Of a stretch of 64,000 bases of DNA, positions 44,353 through 58,908 are shown piece by piece (within the stretch, counting starts at the first letter, position 1; every line of letters begins with the position of its first letter). The notes below the pieces were generated by a model, which was not told where the DNA came from, made no database searches, and saw nothing but the letters and a program-made list of their open reading frames with translations. The DNA comes from Enterobacter cloacae. Lineage in GTDB: Bacteria > Pseudomonadota > Gammaproteobacteria > Enterobacterales > Enterobacteriaceae. Location: the NCBI RefSeq assembly GCF_013375935.1, contig NZ_CP056117.1:1488001-1552000 (forward strand), read 5' to 3'. A program made the translations under genes and the position numbers.

Positions 44353-44882
44353 TCCAGATAGTCATTCTTCCATTTTACGTAATTGTTCGCTGAATATTTC
44401 AAACCTTCGATTTCCGCCTCTTTTAAGGGGCGGATCTGTTTTACCGGGCTGCCTAAATAGAGATAGCCACTTTCCAGGCGTTTGTTTTGCGGAACAAGGC
44501 TTCCAGCACCAATCATGACGTCATCTTCTACCGTCACGCCATCCAGCAAAATCGATCCCATCCCAACGAGAACTCTGTTACCGATCGTGCAGCCGTGGAG
44601 CATCACTTTATGGCCGACGGTGACGTCTTCCCCGATGATGAGCGGATTGCCTTCCGGGTTGTAGGACGATTTATGCGTGACGTGCAGTACGCTGCCGTCC
44701 TGAATATTGGTGCGTGCACCGATAGCTACATAGTTAACATCGCCGCGGATCGCCACGAGCGGCCAAATGCTGACATCATCGGCCATGCGAACATCACCAA
44801 TGACCACGCTGCTGGCATCGATCATCACGCGATCGCCTTTCTGTGGGAACAGATCTTTATAGGGACGTAATACTGAAGACAT
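44328..44882 (-). CDS. yrdA: Gamma-carbonic-anhydrase-like hexapeptide protein YrdA
   Basis: A 184-residue left-handed beta-helix protein of the gamma-carbonic anhydrase family. Hexapeptide turns are visible in IGARTNIQDGSVLHVTHK and IGEDVTVGHKVMLHGCTIGN; these supply the metal-binding histidines. Enzyme activity has not been shown for most bacterial YrdA proteins that I know of. I chose the Met at 44882 (MSSVLRPYKDLFP), matching E. coli. Confidence 0.95.
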   Translation of the reverse strand: MSSVLRPYKDLFPQKGDRVMIDASSVVIGDVRMADDVSIWPLVAIRGDVNYVAIGARTNIQDGSVLHVTHKSSYNPEGNPLIIGEDVTVGHKVMLHGCTIGNRVLVGMGSILLDGVTVEDDVMIGAGSLVPQNKRLESGYLYLGSPVKQIRPLKEAEIEGLKYSANNYVKWKNDYLDQDNQTQP

Positions 44883-45036
44883 ATCTACCTCGATACAGAT
44901 GAACGCTATAAAGAAGACTTTGATCGTATTCGGGGATCGAGGCAAGGCAAAATGCGTCAATTTTTAAGCGGATCGGGCGGGATTTCAGCGAAAAGCACGG
45001 AAAATCATCAGTTGGAAAAAAAGATCTAAAAAGTAC

Positions 45037-45064
45037 TTGTGCTAAAAACTGGGATCCCTATAAT
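45037..45064 (+). promoter_or_regulatory. rRNA operon promoter P1
   Basis: TTGTGC (45037-45042), 16 bases, TATAAT (45059-45064), then a G+C-rich discriminator (GCGCC). An A-rich UP-element-like stretch lies just upstream (45016-45032). The interval 44883-45011 before it holds nothing I can name, though Fis sites are expected there. Confidence 0.85.
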
Positions 45065-45145
45065 GCGCCTCCATCGACACGGCGGATGTGAATCACTTCA
45101 CAAACAACCCGGTCGGTTGAAGAGAAAAAATCCTGAAATAACGGG

Positions 45146-45173
45146 TTGACTCTGAAAGAGGAAAGCGTAATAT
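45146..45173 (+). promoter_or_regulatory. rRNA operon promoter P2
   Basis: TTGACT (45146-45151), 16 bases, TAATAT (45168-45173), about 110 bases after P1, as in other enterobacterial rrn operons. Confidence 0.85.
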
Positions 45174-45211
45174 ACGCCACCTCGCAACGGTGAGCGAAAG
45201 CCACGTTGCAC

Positions 45212-45223
45212 TGCTCTTTAACA
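45212..45223 (+). promoter_or_regulatory. rrn leader boxA antitermination site
   Basis: TGCTCTTTAACA is the boxA sequence bound by NusB-S10 to set up rRNA antitermination. It lies about 130 bases before the 16S gene. Confidence 0.9.
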
Positions 45224-45355
45224 ATTTATCAGACAATCTGTGTGGGCACTCAAAGTGACATGGATTCTTAACGTCGCAAGACGAAAAATGAATACCAAGT
45301 CTCTGAGTGAACATACGTAATTCATTACGAAGTTTAATTCACGAGCATCAAACTT

Positions 45356-46897
<1,542 letters not shown>

Positions 46898-46982
46898 CCT
46901 TAAAGAACCTGCCTTTGTAGTGTCCACACAGATTGTCTGATGAAAAGTAAACAGCAAGGCGTCTTGCGATTGAGACTTCAGT

Positions 46983-47058
46983 GTCCCCTTCGTCTAGAGG
47001 CCCAGGACACCGCCCTTTCACGGCGGTAACAGGGGTTCGAATCCCCTAGGGGACGCCA
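46983..47058 (+). tRNA. tRNA-Glu (anticodon TTC)
   Basis: 76 bases starting GTCCCCTTCG with encoded CCA end. Anticodon TTC lies in CCCTTTCACGG. It sits in the 16S-23S spacer, as in E. coli rrnB, C, E and G. Confidence 0.99.
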
Positions 47059-47131
47059 CTTGCTGGTTCGTGAGTGAAAGTCACCTGCCGTCATATCTCA
47101 AAACTGACTTGCGAGTCACGTTTGAGATATT

Positions 47132-47143
47132 TGCTCTTTAAAA
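47132..47143 (+). promoter_or_regulatory. Spacer boxA before 23S
   Basis: TGCTCTTTAAAA, a second boxA-like site between tRNA-Glu and 23S that renews antitermination in rrn operons. Confidence 0.8.
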
Positions 47144-47250
47144 ATCTGGATCAAGCTGAAAATTGAAACGACACACAGCTCATGTGTGTTCGAGTCTCTC
47201 AAATTTTCGCAAGTCGACGATGAATCGAAAGAAACATCTTCGGGTTGTGA

Positions 47251-50156
<2,906 letters not shown>

Positions 50157-50226
50157 ACAACGCCGAAGCTGTTTTGGCGAAGAGACAGACACTCAAATTT
50201 CAGCTCTGATACAGATTAACAGAATT

Positions 50227-50346
50227 TGCCTGGCGGCTTTAGCGCGGTGGTCCCACCTGACCCCATGCCGAACTCAGAAGTGAAACGCCGTAGCGCCGAT
50301 GGTAGTGTGGGGTCTCCCCATGTGAGAGTAGGGAACTGCCAGGCAT
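50227..50346 (+). rRNA. rrf: 5S ribosomal RNA, first copy
   Basis: 120 bases, TGCCTGGCGG to CCAGGCAT. It lies 70 bases after 23S. It differs from the second copy at only two positions, which pair with each other (3 and 117). Confidence 0.98.
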
Positions 50347-50358
50347 CAAATTTAGCGT

Positions 50359-50434
50359 GCTGATATGGCTCAGTTGGTAGAGCGCACCCTTGGTAAGGGT
50401 GAGGTCCCCAGTTCGACTCTGGGTATCAGCACCA
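50359..50434 (+). tRNA. tRNA-Thr (anticodon GGT)
   Basis: 76 bases, GCTGATATGG to GTATCAGCACCA, with anticodon GGT in CCCTTGGTAAGGG. It lies between two 5S genes, the arrangement of the distal end of E. coli rrnD (thrV). Confidence 0.99.
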
Positions 50435-50475
50435 CTTTATACTTAGGTTAAAGTTCGGCAAGAAGTAAAAGAATT

Positions 50476-50595
50476 TGTCTGGCGGCTTTAGCGCGGTGGT
50501 CCCACCTGACCCCATGCCGAACTCAGAAGTGAAACGCCGTAGCGCCGATGGTAGTGTGGGGTCTCCCCATGTGAGAGTAGGGAACTGCCAGACAT
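50476..50595 (+). rRNA. rrf: 5S ribosomal RNA, second copy
   Basis: 120 bases, TGTCTGGCGG to CCAGACAT. It is a near-identical duplicate of the first 5S, 249 bases downstream, with a compensated C-G to T-A change in helix I. The transcript ends at the terminator that follows. Confidence 0.98.
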
Positions 50596-50606
50596 CAAAC
50601 AAGTAG

Positions 50607-50634
50607 AAAGGCCATCCGAAAGGATGGCCTTTTT
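50607..50634 (+). terminator. Terminator of the rRNA operon
   Basis: AAGGCCATCC (50608-50617) pairs with GGATGGCCTT (50622-50631) around a GAAA loop, then a T-run. The 284 bases from here to yhdV (50635-50918) hold only the yhdV terminator that I can see. Confidence 0.93.
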
Positions 50635-50882
50635 GCGTTATAGCTTCCGTTAATCAACCTCTTCCTCCTCTATTTACCCGCAATGTTAATACCGTGCGGG
50701 TGTATTAAAGCCTTTTAATCAGCCTGTATTGCAGAGATAAAATGCTGCACGTCAGCGCCCGGTGAACTGAATATCCAGGCGTGAGAATAAGGGAAGTGGC
50801 GGAAAATAATATAGGCTAAAGAATAGCGTTGATATCAGAAAAGCCCTGACGAAATACAGAAAACGAATACATCAGAAAAAAT

Positions 50883-50908
50883 AAAAGCGCGGACGGTGCC
50901 GCGCTTTT
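50883..50908 (-). terminator. Terminator of yhdV
   Basis: AAAAGCGCGG (50883-50892) pairs with CCGCGCTTTT (50899-50908). On the minus strand the stem is followed by ATTTTTTCTG. Confidence 0.85.
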
Positions 50909-50918
50909 AAAGGCTGAT

Positions 50919-51140
50919 TTATTTGGTCAAAGCGACAATACCCAGCGTCAGACCTGCTATTGCAGCGGCGCCTCCGGCAATCGCACCTGCGGTTTCCCAG
51001 TTATCCTGGGTGGTGCCCTTCATACAGGTATTGGTGTGAACCAGTCGGCCCTGATCGTCGTATACCGGTACACATGGAGAGTCGTGCGCGCATCCAGCAA
51101 GTAGCGCAGCGAGAAGTGCAACGGAAATGAATCTTTTCAT
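50919..51140 (-). CDS. yhdV: Small lipoprotein YhdV
   Basis: A 73-residue predicted lipoprotein. The signal peptide ends in a lipobox, LLAGC, with acylated Cys17. The mature part has the segment CVPVYDDQGRLVHTNTC, with two further cysteines, and a glycine/alanine-rich hydrophobic tail (AGAIAGGAAAIAGLTLG). Function unknown. It lies after acrEF, as in E. coli, but has its own terminator. Confidence 0.9.
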   Translation of the reverse strand: MKRFISVALLAALLAGCAHDSPCVPVYDDQGRLVHTNTCMKGTTQDNWETAGAIAGGAAAIAGLTLGIVALTK

Positions 51141-51354
51141 GATGTTACCTCAAAATAATCGCTTATTCGCTATAAAGCCGATGCGGCAATTAACGAACTG
51201 GTTGATATTTTACCACCGCAACAATCCCGTGCAGCACGGGGAATAATCTCAATTTGTGTGAATTGTAAAAATCATGGAGAAAAAAGAAGGATGGACATTA
51301 TTAATGGAGGAAATGTGGAGAGGCGGTTTTTTTATTTCCAGAAAACAATGGAAT

Positions 51355-51378
51355 AAAAAAGGCACCCGAGGTGCCTTT
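51355..51378 (-). terminator. Terminator of acrEF
   Basis: GGCACC (51361-51366) pairs with GGTGCC (51370-51375) around CGA. On the minus strand TTTTTTATTCC follows, 12 bases past the acrF stop. The interval 51141-51354 behind it is A+T-rich, with nothing recognised beyond the expected yhdV promoter. Confidence 0.88.
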
Positions 51379-51386
51379 ATCACTTC

Positions 51387-54300
51387 TTAATCCCTGTGCT
51401 TTGTAAACCGTCTTCGGACTACTACAAAGAAAACAGGAACGAAGAATATAGCCAGCAACGTTGCTGACAACATTCCTCCCATAACGCCCGTCCCGACGGC
51501 ATTTTGTGCACCGCTACCTGCACCACTACTGATTACCAGCGGCATAACGCCAAGGATAAATGCGAGAGAAGTCATCAGGATAGGCCGCAGACGCATCCGC
51601 GAGGCTTCCAGAGTAGCTTCAATAATCCCTTTACCCTCTTTATCCATCAGATCTTTGGCGAACTCCACGATCAAAATGGCGTTCTTGGCGGATAAGCCAA
51701 TTGTCGTGAGCAGCCCAACCTGGAAGTAAACGTCATTGTTAAGGCCGCGCATGGAGGCCGCCAGAAGCGCACCAATTACCCCCAGGGGCACAACCAGCAT
51801 AACCGAGAATGGAATTGACCAGCTTTCATAGAGCGCTGCCAGACACAGGAACACCACAATCAGTGAAATGGCGTACAGTGCCGGAGCCTGATTACCGGAG
51901 AGACGTTCCTGGTATGACATCCCCGTCCAGTCGTAGCCGATGCCCGCAGGCAATTTCGACGCGAGGCTTTCCATCATTGCCATCGCCTCACCGGTACTTT
52001 TACCTGGCGCTGACTCACCGAGGATCTCCATAGATGGCATACCGTTGTAGCGCTCCAGACGCGGTGAACCGTAAATCCAGTGAGAGCTGCTGAAGGCGGA
52101 GAACGGCACCATTTCGCCGTTAGCGCTACGCACATACAGGCCGTTAATGTCTCCAGGCAACATGCGGAAGGGTGCATCAGCCTGAACGTAGACTTTTTTC
52201 ACACGTCCGTGATCGATAAAGTCGTTTACATAGGTGCCACCCAGCGCTGTTGAAATCGTCTGATTGACGTCAGACACGCTCACCCCCAGCGCCTGTGCCT
52301 TCTCCTGGTCGACATCCAGCTTGAACTGTGGCGTATCTTCCAGGCCGTTAGGGCGAACGCGGACCAGTAATTCAGGATGTTCCCTCACCAGGCCAAGCAG
52401 CTGGTTACGCGCCTGCGTTAGCTGTGTATGCCCCAGGTTTGCCTGATCGATCAGTTCGAAATCGAAGCCAGTTGCGGTGCCCAGTTCAATAATAGCGGGC
52501 AGGTTAAACGGAAATACAAGGCCATCTTTAATCTGGCTAAACGCTTTCGTCGCGCGGCTGACGATGGCTCCAACGCCGTTTTCATGGCCCGGACGTTCTT
52601 CCCACGGCTTCAGACTGACAAACGCGATACCGGAGTTCTGGCCCTGACCGCTGAAGCTAAACCCGTTTACGGTAAAGACCGATTCGACGTTCGCTTTCTC
52701 TTTCGTCAGATAGTAGTCCTGAACCTGGTCGAGCACCTGCTGGGTACGCATCTGCGTCGCACCTGCCGGTAACTGAACCATCGTCATAAACACCCCCTGA
52801 TCCTCTTCCGGCAGGAAGGAGGTAGGTAAGCGCAGGAACAGTACCGCCATGCCGCCGACTATGATGACGTACACCAGCAGATAGCGCCCGGTTTTACGTA
52901 ATATGCCGCTCACGCTGTTGCTGTAGTGCTCCACGCTCTTATCAAAAAGCGCGTTAAACCAGCCGAAGAAACCACCTTTCTTTTCATGATGCTCGCTGGA
53001 TATGGGTTTGAGCAGCGTTGCACAAAGAGCAGGGGTTAAAATCAATGCCACCAGTACCGACAAAGCCATTGCGGAGACGATAGTGAGTGAAAACTGGCGA
53101 TAGATAGCCCCGGTTGAACCACCAAAAAACGCCATCGGTATAAACACCGCCGAAAGCACCATGGCTATGCCCACCAGAGCGCCCTGGATCTGCTCCATCG
53201 ACTTCTGCGTCGCCTCTTTTGGCGGCAGCCCGTCTTCAACCATGACGCGCTCAACGTTCTCGACCACTACGATGGCATCATCGACCAGCAGGCCTATCGC
53301 CAGTACCATCCCGAACATCGTCAGCGTGTTAATGGAGAAGCCGAACGCAGCCAGTACCGCAAAAGTACCAAGTAACACCACCGGCACGGCAATTGTCGGA
53401 ATCAGGGTCGCCCGCAGATTTTGCAGGAACAGGTACATCACCAGGAACACGAGAACGATCGCTTCAAACAGCGTCTTCACCACTTCATGAATTGAAATCT
53501 TCACGAAGGGAGTAGTGTCGTATGGATAGACAACCTTCAGACCCTGAGGGAAGAAAGGCTGTAATTGCGCCAGTTTGCTCTTGATGGCGGCAGCGGTATC
53601 CAGCGCGTTTGCACCCGTTGCCAGCTTGATCCCCAGTCCCGTTGCGGCCTGACCGTTAATTTTGGTGACCATGTTGTAGTTTTCGCCACCCAGCTCGATG
53701 CGGGCCACATCTTTCAGGTGGACCATTGAGCCGTCCTGGTTCACCTTCAGCGTGACCCGGCCAAACTCTTCCGGCGATTTCAGGCGCGTTTGAGCAATAA
53801 TTGAGGCGTTGAGTTGCTGTCCAGGTACAGACGGCGTCCCCCCCAGCTGGCCCGCAGCAATCTGATCGTTCTGCGTTTTCAGCTGGTTAATGATATCCAG
53901 CGGCGTCAGCTGGTATTTATTCATCGCGTTACTGTCCAGCCAGATGCGCATTGCATACTGCGCACCGAAAAGCTGCACGTCGCCAACCCCGGAAGTACGG
54001 CTAATCGCATCTTTTACGTTAGAGGCAACATAGTCGGAGATATCGTCCTGAGTGAGGCTTTTATTATCCGAAACGAAACCAGCCACCAGCAGGAAGCTGC
54101 TGCTGGATTTTTCCACGCCGATCCCCTGTTGCTGCACTTCTTGCGGCAGAAGCGGCATGGCGAGCTGAAGCTTGTTCTGAACCTGCACCTGCGCAATATC
54201 AGGATCCGTACCCGATTCGAATGTCAGGGTAATGGTGACGTTACCGGCAGAGTCGCTGGTAGATGACATGTACATCAGATTATCGATGCCGTTCATGTTC

Positions 54301-54500
54301 TGTTCGATAACCTGCGTCACGGTGTCCTGAACCGTCTGGGCATCAGCGCCAGGATAGGTGGCCGTCACGGCAACTGCCGGGGGGGCAATAGTGGGATATT
54401 GCGCGACAGGCAGCTGTAAGATGGCCAGCCCGCCCGCAATCATCAGAATGATGGCGAGTACCCAGGCGAAAACAGGCCGTTGAATAAAGAAAGTAGCCAT
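51387..54500 (-). CDS. acrF: RND multidrug efflux pump AcrF
   Basis: A 1037-residue inner-membrane, proton-driven exporter of the HAE1 family that works with AcrE and an outer-membrane channel such as TolC. Twelve transmembrane segments surround two large periplasmic loops. The N-terminus [17 protein letters not shown] and the TM4 stretch [18 protein letters not shown], with the paired Asp residues of proton relay, are clear. It is close in length to AcrB. The AcrF name follows from context: downstream of acrE, opposite acrS, before yhdV. Confidence 0.95.
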   Translation of the reverse strand: MATFFIQRPVFAWVLAIILMIAGGLAILQLPVAQYPTIAPPAVAVTATYPGADAQTVQDTVTQVIEQNMNGIDNLMYMSSTSDSAGNVTITLTFESGTDPDIAQVQVQNKLQLAMPLLPQEVQQQGIGVEKSSSSFLLVAGFVSDNKSLTQDDISDYVASNVKDAISRTSGVGDVQLFGAQYAMRIWLDSNAMNKYQLTPLDIINQLKTQNDQIAAGQLGGTPSVPGQQLNASIIAQTRLKSPEEFGRVTLKVNQDGSMVHLKDVARIELGGENYNMVTKINGQAATGLGIKLATGANALDTAAAIKSKLAQLQPFFPQGLKVVYPYDTTPFVKISIHEVVKTLFEAIVLVFLVMYLFLQNLRATLIPTIAVPVVLLGTFAVLAAFGFSINTLTMFGMVLAIGLLVDDAIVVVENVERVMVEDGLPPKEATQKSMEQIQGALVGIAMVLSAVFIPMAFFGGSTGAIYRQFSLTIVSAMALSVLVALILTPALCATLLKPISSEHHEKKGGFFGWFNALFDKSVEHYSNSVSGILRKTGRYLLVYVIIVGGMAVLFLRLPTSFLPEEDQGVFMTMVQLPAGATQMRTQQVLDQVQDYYLTKEKANVESVFTVNGFSFSGQGQNSGIAFVSLKPWEERPGHENGVGAIVSRATKAFSQIKDGLVFPFNLPAIIELGTATGFDFELIDQANLGHTQLTQARNQLLGLVREHPELLVRVRPNGLEDTPQFKLDVDQEKAQALGVSVSDVNQTISTALGGTYVNDFIDHGRVKKVYVQADAPFRMLPGDINGLYVRSANGEMVPFSAFSSSHWIYGSPRLERYNGMPSMEILGESAPGKSTGEAMAMMESLASKLPAGIGYDWTGMSYQERLSGNQAPALYAISLIVVFLCLAALYESWSIPFSVMLVVPLGVIGALLAASMRGLNNDVYFQVGLLTTIGLSAKNAILIVEFAKDLMDKEGKGIIEATLEASRMRLRPILMTSLAFILGVMPLVISSGAGSGAQNAVGTGVMGGMLSATLLAIFFVPVFFVVVRRRFTKHRD

Positions 54501-54511
54501 GTCGTTATCCC

Positions 54512-55648
54512 TTAACTGGCCGGTGTGGCGGCGGTATCAGGAATAGCCACAACGGTGACGCCCGGGCGAACTTTTTGCAGGCCGCTGGTAATGACGCGGT
54601 CGCCGTTTTTCAGCCCCTCCGTCACCAGCCAGCGATCGCCAATGGCCTGCGGTGCAACAACAGTGCGAGACTCCACCTGGTTTTTATCGTTTACCACAAG
54701 GACGGTTGCATCTCCGCGCGGTGTACGGGTTACGCCCTGCTGCGGAACAAGAATGGCGTTCGGCTGCGTACCTTCATCAATGCGCGCACGGACAAACATA
54801 CCCGGTAACAGCATATGCTGCGGGTTCGGGAAGATGGCGCGAAGGGTAATGGAGCCGGTGCTTTCATCTACCGTGACATCCGAAAACTGTAGGGTTCCTT
54901 TCAGCGGATAAGGCTGGCCGTTTTCCATCAGCAACTCGACGCTGCTGGCATCCCCCTTTTGCAGGCTTGTCTGCTTCAGACGCATAAAATCGCTGCTGGA
55001 TTGCGTCACATCGACATAAATGGGATCGAGCTGCTGAACCGTTGCCAGCGCCGTTGACTGGCCGTTAGTGACCAGCGCCCCTTCGGTGACGCTGGATTTG
55101 CCAATCCGCCCGTTGATTGGCGAGGAGACTTTCGTATAGGCAAGGTTGATCCGCGCGCTTTCGACGCCAGCCTTTGCGGCAACGACGCTCGCATCCGCCT
55201 GCCGGGCGGTTGCTACCGCCCGATCGTATTCCTGCTTGCTCACGTACTGCGTACCGACCAGCGGGACGTAGCGTTTCACCGTCAGATGGGCAATGTTTGC
55301 CGCCGCCTGCGCTTTTACCAGCTCACCTTTTGCGCTGTCATAGGCTGCCTGATAGGTAGCAGGATCGATTTGATAAAGGGATTCACCCGCTTTGACATCG
55401 CTGCCTTCGGTAAAATTACGGTGCAGAATGATACCACTAACCTGAGGACGAACCTCCGCAACGCGAAACGCGTCCGTTCTGCCCGGCAGTTCGGTGGTTA
55501 CCGCCAGTGGCGCGCTTTTAACAATATGAACACTGACCTGAGGAGCCTGGCGATGCTGCTGTGGATTTTCTTGTCCATCGCACCCGGCGAGCAGCGCGGC
55601 GCAGACAATTAAACCGGATAAGGGTAATCGGCTGAAATAATTCGTCAT
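54512..55648 (-). CDS. acrE: RND efflux periplasmic adaptor AcrE
   Basis: A 378-residue membrane fusion lipoprotein that links AcrF to the outer-membrane channel. The lipobox is LLAGC (Cys23). Then come the lipoyl-like, alpha-hairpin (residues about 100-170, [20 protein letters not shown]) and beta-barrel domains. It lies 11 bases before acrF and is divergent from its presumed repressor gene acrS. Confidence 0.95.
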   Translation of the reverse strand: MTNYFSRLPLSGLIVCAALLAGCDGQENPQQHRQAPQVSVHIVKSAPLAVTTELPGRTDAFRVAEVRPQVSGIILHRNFTEGSDVKAGESLYQIDPATYQAAYDSAKGELVKAQAAANIAHLTVKRYVPLVGTQYVSKQEYDRAVATARQADASVVAAKAGVESARINLAYTKVSSPINGRIGKSSVTEGALVTNGQSTALATVQQLDPIYVDVTQSSSDFMRLKQTSLQKGDASSVELLMENGQPYPLKGTLQFSDVTVDESTGSITLRAIFPNPQHMLLPGMFVRARIDEGTQPNAILVPQQGVTRTPRGDATVLVVNDKNQVESRTVVAPQAIGDRWLVTEGLKNGDRVITSGLQKVRPGVTVVAIPDTAATPAS

Positions 55649-55791
55649 TACTGTTCCTTAAACCACCCTTAAGCCGATACTGGCCGTGAATCGGTAAAAG
55701 GGCGTGAGGCAAAGATAAAATGTAGTGGCGTATAATAATGAGGGTAATTAATGTTTTTTAATTTATACGTGCTGAGAAAGGCATCGAAAAG

Positions 55792-55816
55792 TACACGCGG
55801 CATCTGTTTGCGTGTA
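55792..55816. promoter_or_regulatory. Inverted repeat in the acrE-acrS intergenic region
   Basis: TACACGC (55792-55798) and GCGTGTA (55810-55816) are perfect inverted arms with 11 bases between. The symmetry suits a TetR-family dimer, and the region is the 395-base divergent interval between acrE and acrS. No other signal is clear there; it is otherwise A+T-rich. AcrS binding here is inference. Confidence 0.45.
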
Positions 55817-56043
55817 TTCAACGCTATATTTCTGCCAGGATAGCCAACAAAAATATTTTTGCTGGCTACATTTATATGCCTTGTGAATTTAATGCGTTCA
55901 ATTCATTTGCCAGAATTATAAATTAAAGAGACTGACCTTTTTTGTGCAAACTCGATACGGACGATGGTGAATACTTTAACTTATACGGTCCATTTATTTT
56001 GGTTTGATAATGTATTAACCGCATGAGTAATGAGTAGCAGAGT

Positions 56044-56691
56044 ATGGCGCGTAAAAAGAAAGAAGAGGCTCAAAAGACCCGTCAACAGCTGATTGAAGCC
56101 GCTATCGGGCTGTTTGCGGCGCGCGGCGTGGCTAACACTACGCTGACGGACATTGCCGATGCTGCGCGCCTGACTCGTGGGGCGGTTTACTGGCATTTTT
56201 CCAGTAAATCAGAAATATTTAACGCAATCTGGGAGCAACAATTACCGCTGCGCGAGGTTATTCGCGACAGGCTGTTACTGTCGGAAGGGGACGATCCGCT
56301 GTTAAAGCTGCGTGAACAGTTCATCGTTACGCTACAGTATATTGCGCGGGAGCCTCGACAGTGCGCTCTTTTACAAATCCTGTATCATAAGTGTGAATTT
56401 CATGACGATATGATTTCAGAATATGAAATACGCAGGCGCATTGGGATAAACGACGATTTTCTTCGTACGAGACTGGAGCAATGCATTGCGGGGAACGCGA
56501 TCTCCTCAGAGATAAATATCGATCTCACGCTGATTGTTTTTCACGGCTTTTTTAGTGGGATAATCAAAAACTGGTTAATGAACAGCAACAGTTTTAATCT
56601 GTACAAACAGGCGCCGGCGCTGGTGGATCATATTCTGGCGACGCTGCATATTACGCGGGTGCCGCCGATGCGTTACGATACAGCCTCATGA
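56044..56691 (+). CDS. acrS: TetR-family efflux regulator AcrS
   Basis: A 215-residue repressor. The N-terminal helix-turn-helix is at residues 10-55 (TRQQLIEAAIGLFAARGVANTTLTDIADAARLTRGAVYWHF), followed by a helical ligand-binding domain like that of AcrR. In E. coli, AcrS (EnvR) represses acrAB. It is divergent from acrEF. Its last 6 bases overlap the end of the convergent MHYT-GGDEF-EAL gene. Confidence 0.93.
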   Translation: MARKKKEEAQKTRQQLIEAAIGLFAARGVANTTLTDIADAARLTRGAVYWHFSSKSEIFNAIWEQQLPLREVIRDRLLLSEGDDPLLKLREQFIVTLQYIAREPRQCALLQILYHKCEFHDDMISEYEIRRRIGINDDFLRTRLEQCIAGNAISSEINIDLTLIVFHGFFSGIIKNWLMNSNSFNLYKQAPALVDHILATLHITRVPPMRYDTAS

Positions 56692-58770
56692 CGGCATCCG
56701 GGGTGGCGACATGTCGCCGTGCCGGCACTGTTCCTCAATGGCTTGCGCGGTGATCGGTTTACCCAGCAGATAACCCTGAAGCGTATTACACCCCAGCTGT
56801 GTCAGAAATTGCTGCTGCGCCTCGGTTTCAACCCCTTCCGCCACAACCTTCAGGTTAAGCGTTTTTGCCAGGGCGACAATCGCCGAGACAATCGTCGCAT
56901 CTTCACTCTCTCCACTTAATTCTTTGACGAAAGCGCGGTCGATTTTCAGCTCACAGGCGGGGAGACGCTTAAGATAGAGAAGGCTTGAGTAGCCCGTTCC
57001 AAAATCATCTATCGACGCTTTGACGCCGGCATCCGTCAGCGCCGTCAGGAGGCGAACGCTTTCGTCCGGATTGCTCATCGCGGTGGTCTCGGTCACTTCC
57101 AGAATGAGCATGTCGGGCGGAACCTTATGGCGCGCCAGACAGTCGAGGACCGTTTTCACCAGCGACGGCTGTTCGAACTGCAGCGTTGAAAGATTCACCG
57201 CCATTGACCAGTCCGTATGACCCTGAAGATGCCATTCACGCAGCTGGCGGCAGGCCTCGTCGATAACCCAGTTACCCATCGGAATAATCAGCCCGGTTTT
57301 TTCCGCCAGCGGCAGAAACAGGTCGGGAGACAGTAAGCCCTGTTTTGGGTGCTGCCAGCGTAACAAGGCTTCAAATCCGAGAACCGGCCCGGCAGGAGCG
57401 TGGAATTTTGGCTGATAGAGCAGACGCAACTCGTTACGGGCGATGGCCTGCCACAGGTCATTCATCAGCTGAAGATGCGTCTGCGCCAGCGTATTCATCG
57501 ACGGCTGGAAAAAGTGATAGCCGTTGCGGCCCATATGCTTCGTGTGATACATCGCAGCATCGGCGTTAAACATCAGTTCACGATCGGTTTTGCCATCGTG
57601 CGGATAAAGCGCGATGCCAATGCTCAGCGTGACCATCAGTTCGTAAGGATCGAGATGGAACGGGCTGTCGATGACGCGCACCAGCGAATTGGCCAGTGAG
57701 GCCGCATCGTCCGGGCTGCTGGCTTCGGCCAGCAGAACGAATTCATCCCCGCCAATACGCGCCAGCGTGTACTGGCCCTTTAGCTGCAACAGCAGACGCT
57801 GCGTCACCGCGACCAGAAGCTTGTCGCCGACGTCATGACCGTAGGCATCGTTAACGGTTTTAAAGCCATCCAGATCCATAAACATCAGCGCGAAATGGTT
57901 TCCCTCACGATCGGCCTTGCTGATGGCCTGATCGAGCCGATCCTCCAGCAGGACTCGATTGGGCAAGCGAGTCAGCGTGTCATGTAACGCCAGCTGCGCG
58001 AGTTCACGGTTAGCTTCTGCCAGTGAAGAGGCCAGCAGCGAAGTACGAGCCTGAAGGCGGGCATCGAACATCGACACCAGTAAAGTGATCCCCAGAATCG
58101 CGAGCGCGACCACGCTCACCAGTACCGCCAGCCAGCTACCGTTAATGCCGTGATGGTGAACCACCGTTGACATCGGAAATTGTGCGGCCTTCATGCCGGC
58201 GTAATGCATACCGGCGATGGCGATCCCCATGGCAATCGCCGCCCCCAGCCGCATCAATGCCATTCGCGCGGCTTCATGCCGTAAACGGAACGTCAGCCAC
58301 AGAGCGGCCAGTGACGCCGCCAGGGCAATAACCACGGATATGGCTACCCATGTTTTATTCCAGATAATATCCGGCGTAACGTTCAGTGCCGCCATGCCGG
58401 TGTAGTGCATAGCGACAATACCCGTTCCCATCACGGCTGCGCCGGGAAGCAGCCGGCGTAAACGCAGCTGCTCGCAGCTGACGAGCCACAGGGCGAACAT
58501 TGACGAGCAGATGGCGATAACCATTGAGAACACGGTCAGGGCGACGCTGTAGCTCATGCTCATGGACAGGTCCATCGCCAGCATGCCGATGAAGTGCATT
58601 GCCCACACGCCAATACCCATCGAAACACCGCCACCCGCCAGCCAGACGCGTGCAGCCATTCCCCGGCTTCCGGCGACGCGCGCCGCCATATTCAGGGCGG
58701 TATAGGCAGCAAGTATGGCGACCACAAAGGAGATGGCTACAAGGATTTGGTTGTATTGGCTAACCAGCAT
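56686..58770 (-). CDS. Membrane MHYT sensor protein with GGDEF and EAL domains
   Basis: A 694-residue inner-membrane protein. Three MHYT repeats (MHFIGM 58-63, MHYTGM 121-126, MHYAGM 188-193) lie in about seven membrane segments; this domain is thought to bind copper and sense O2, CO or NO. The diguanylate cyclase domain has DLDGFKTVND (299-308) and intact GGDEF (340-344). No RxxD inhibitory site precedes it. The EAL domain has EAL (467-469), AVNLS, EVTET, DDFGTGYSS (588-596), KIDRAF and EGVET, so phosphodiesterase residues are also complete. Both making and breaking cyclic-di-GMP look possible. Related architectures include Pseudomonas MucR and NbdA. Confidence 0.92.
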   Translation of the reverse strand: MLVSQYNQILVAISFVVAILAAYTALNMAARVAGSRGMAARVWLAGGGVSMGIGVWAMHFIGMLAMDLSMSMSYSVALTVFSMVIAICSSMFALWLVSCEQLRLRRLLPGAAVMGTGIVAMHYTGMAALNVTPDIIWNKTWVAISVVIALAASLAALWLTFRLRHEAARMALMRLGAAIAMGIAIAGMHYAGMKAAQFPMSTVVHHHGINGSWLAVLVSVVALAILGITLLVSMFDARLQARTSLLASSLAEANRELAQLALHDTLTRLPNRVLLEDRLDQAISKADREGNHFALMFMDLDGFKTVNDAYGHDVGDKLLVAVTQRLLLQLKGQYTLARIGGDEFVLLAEASSPDDAASLANSLVRVIDSPFHLDPYELMVTLSIGIALYPHDGKTDRELMFNADAAMYHTKHMGRNGYHFFQPSMNTLAQTHLQLMNDLWQAIARNELRLLYQPKFHAPAGPVLGFEALLRWQHPKQGLLSPDLFLPLAEKTGLIIPMGNWVIDEACRQLREWHLQGHTDWSMAVNLSTLQFEQPSLVKTVLDCLARHKVPPDMLILEVTETTAMSNPDESVRLLTALTDAGVKASIDDFGTGYSSLLYLKRLPACELKIDRAFVKELSGESEDATIVSAIVALAKTLNLKVVAEGVETEAQQQFLTQLGCNTLQGYLLGKPITAQAIEEQCRHGDMSPPRMPS

Positions 58771-58908
58771 GGTCTGTTCACTCGCTGAGGGACGTTAAGC
58801 ATGAGCGGTCGGAAAGGGCACAGACATTATCATCGTCATGAAATGACGAAAAGTGATTTAAACCCCTGTTTTTATTGGGTGTAACAGGTTTCAAACCCGG
58901 TAGAGAAA

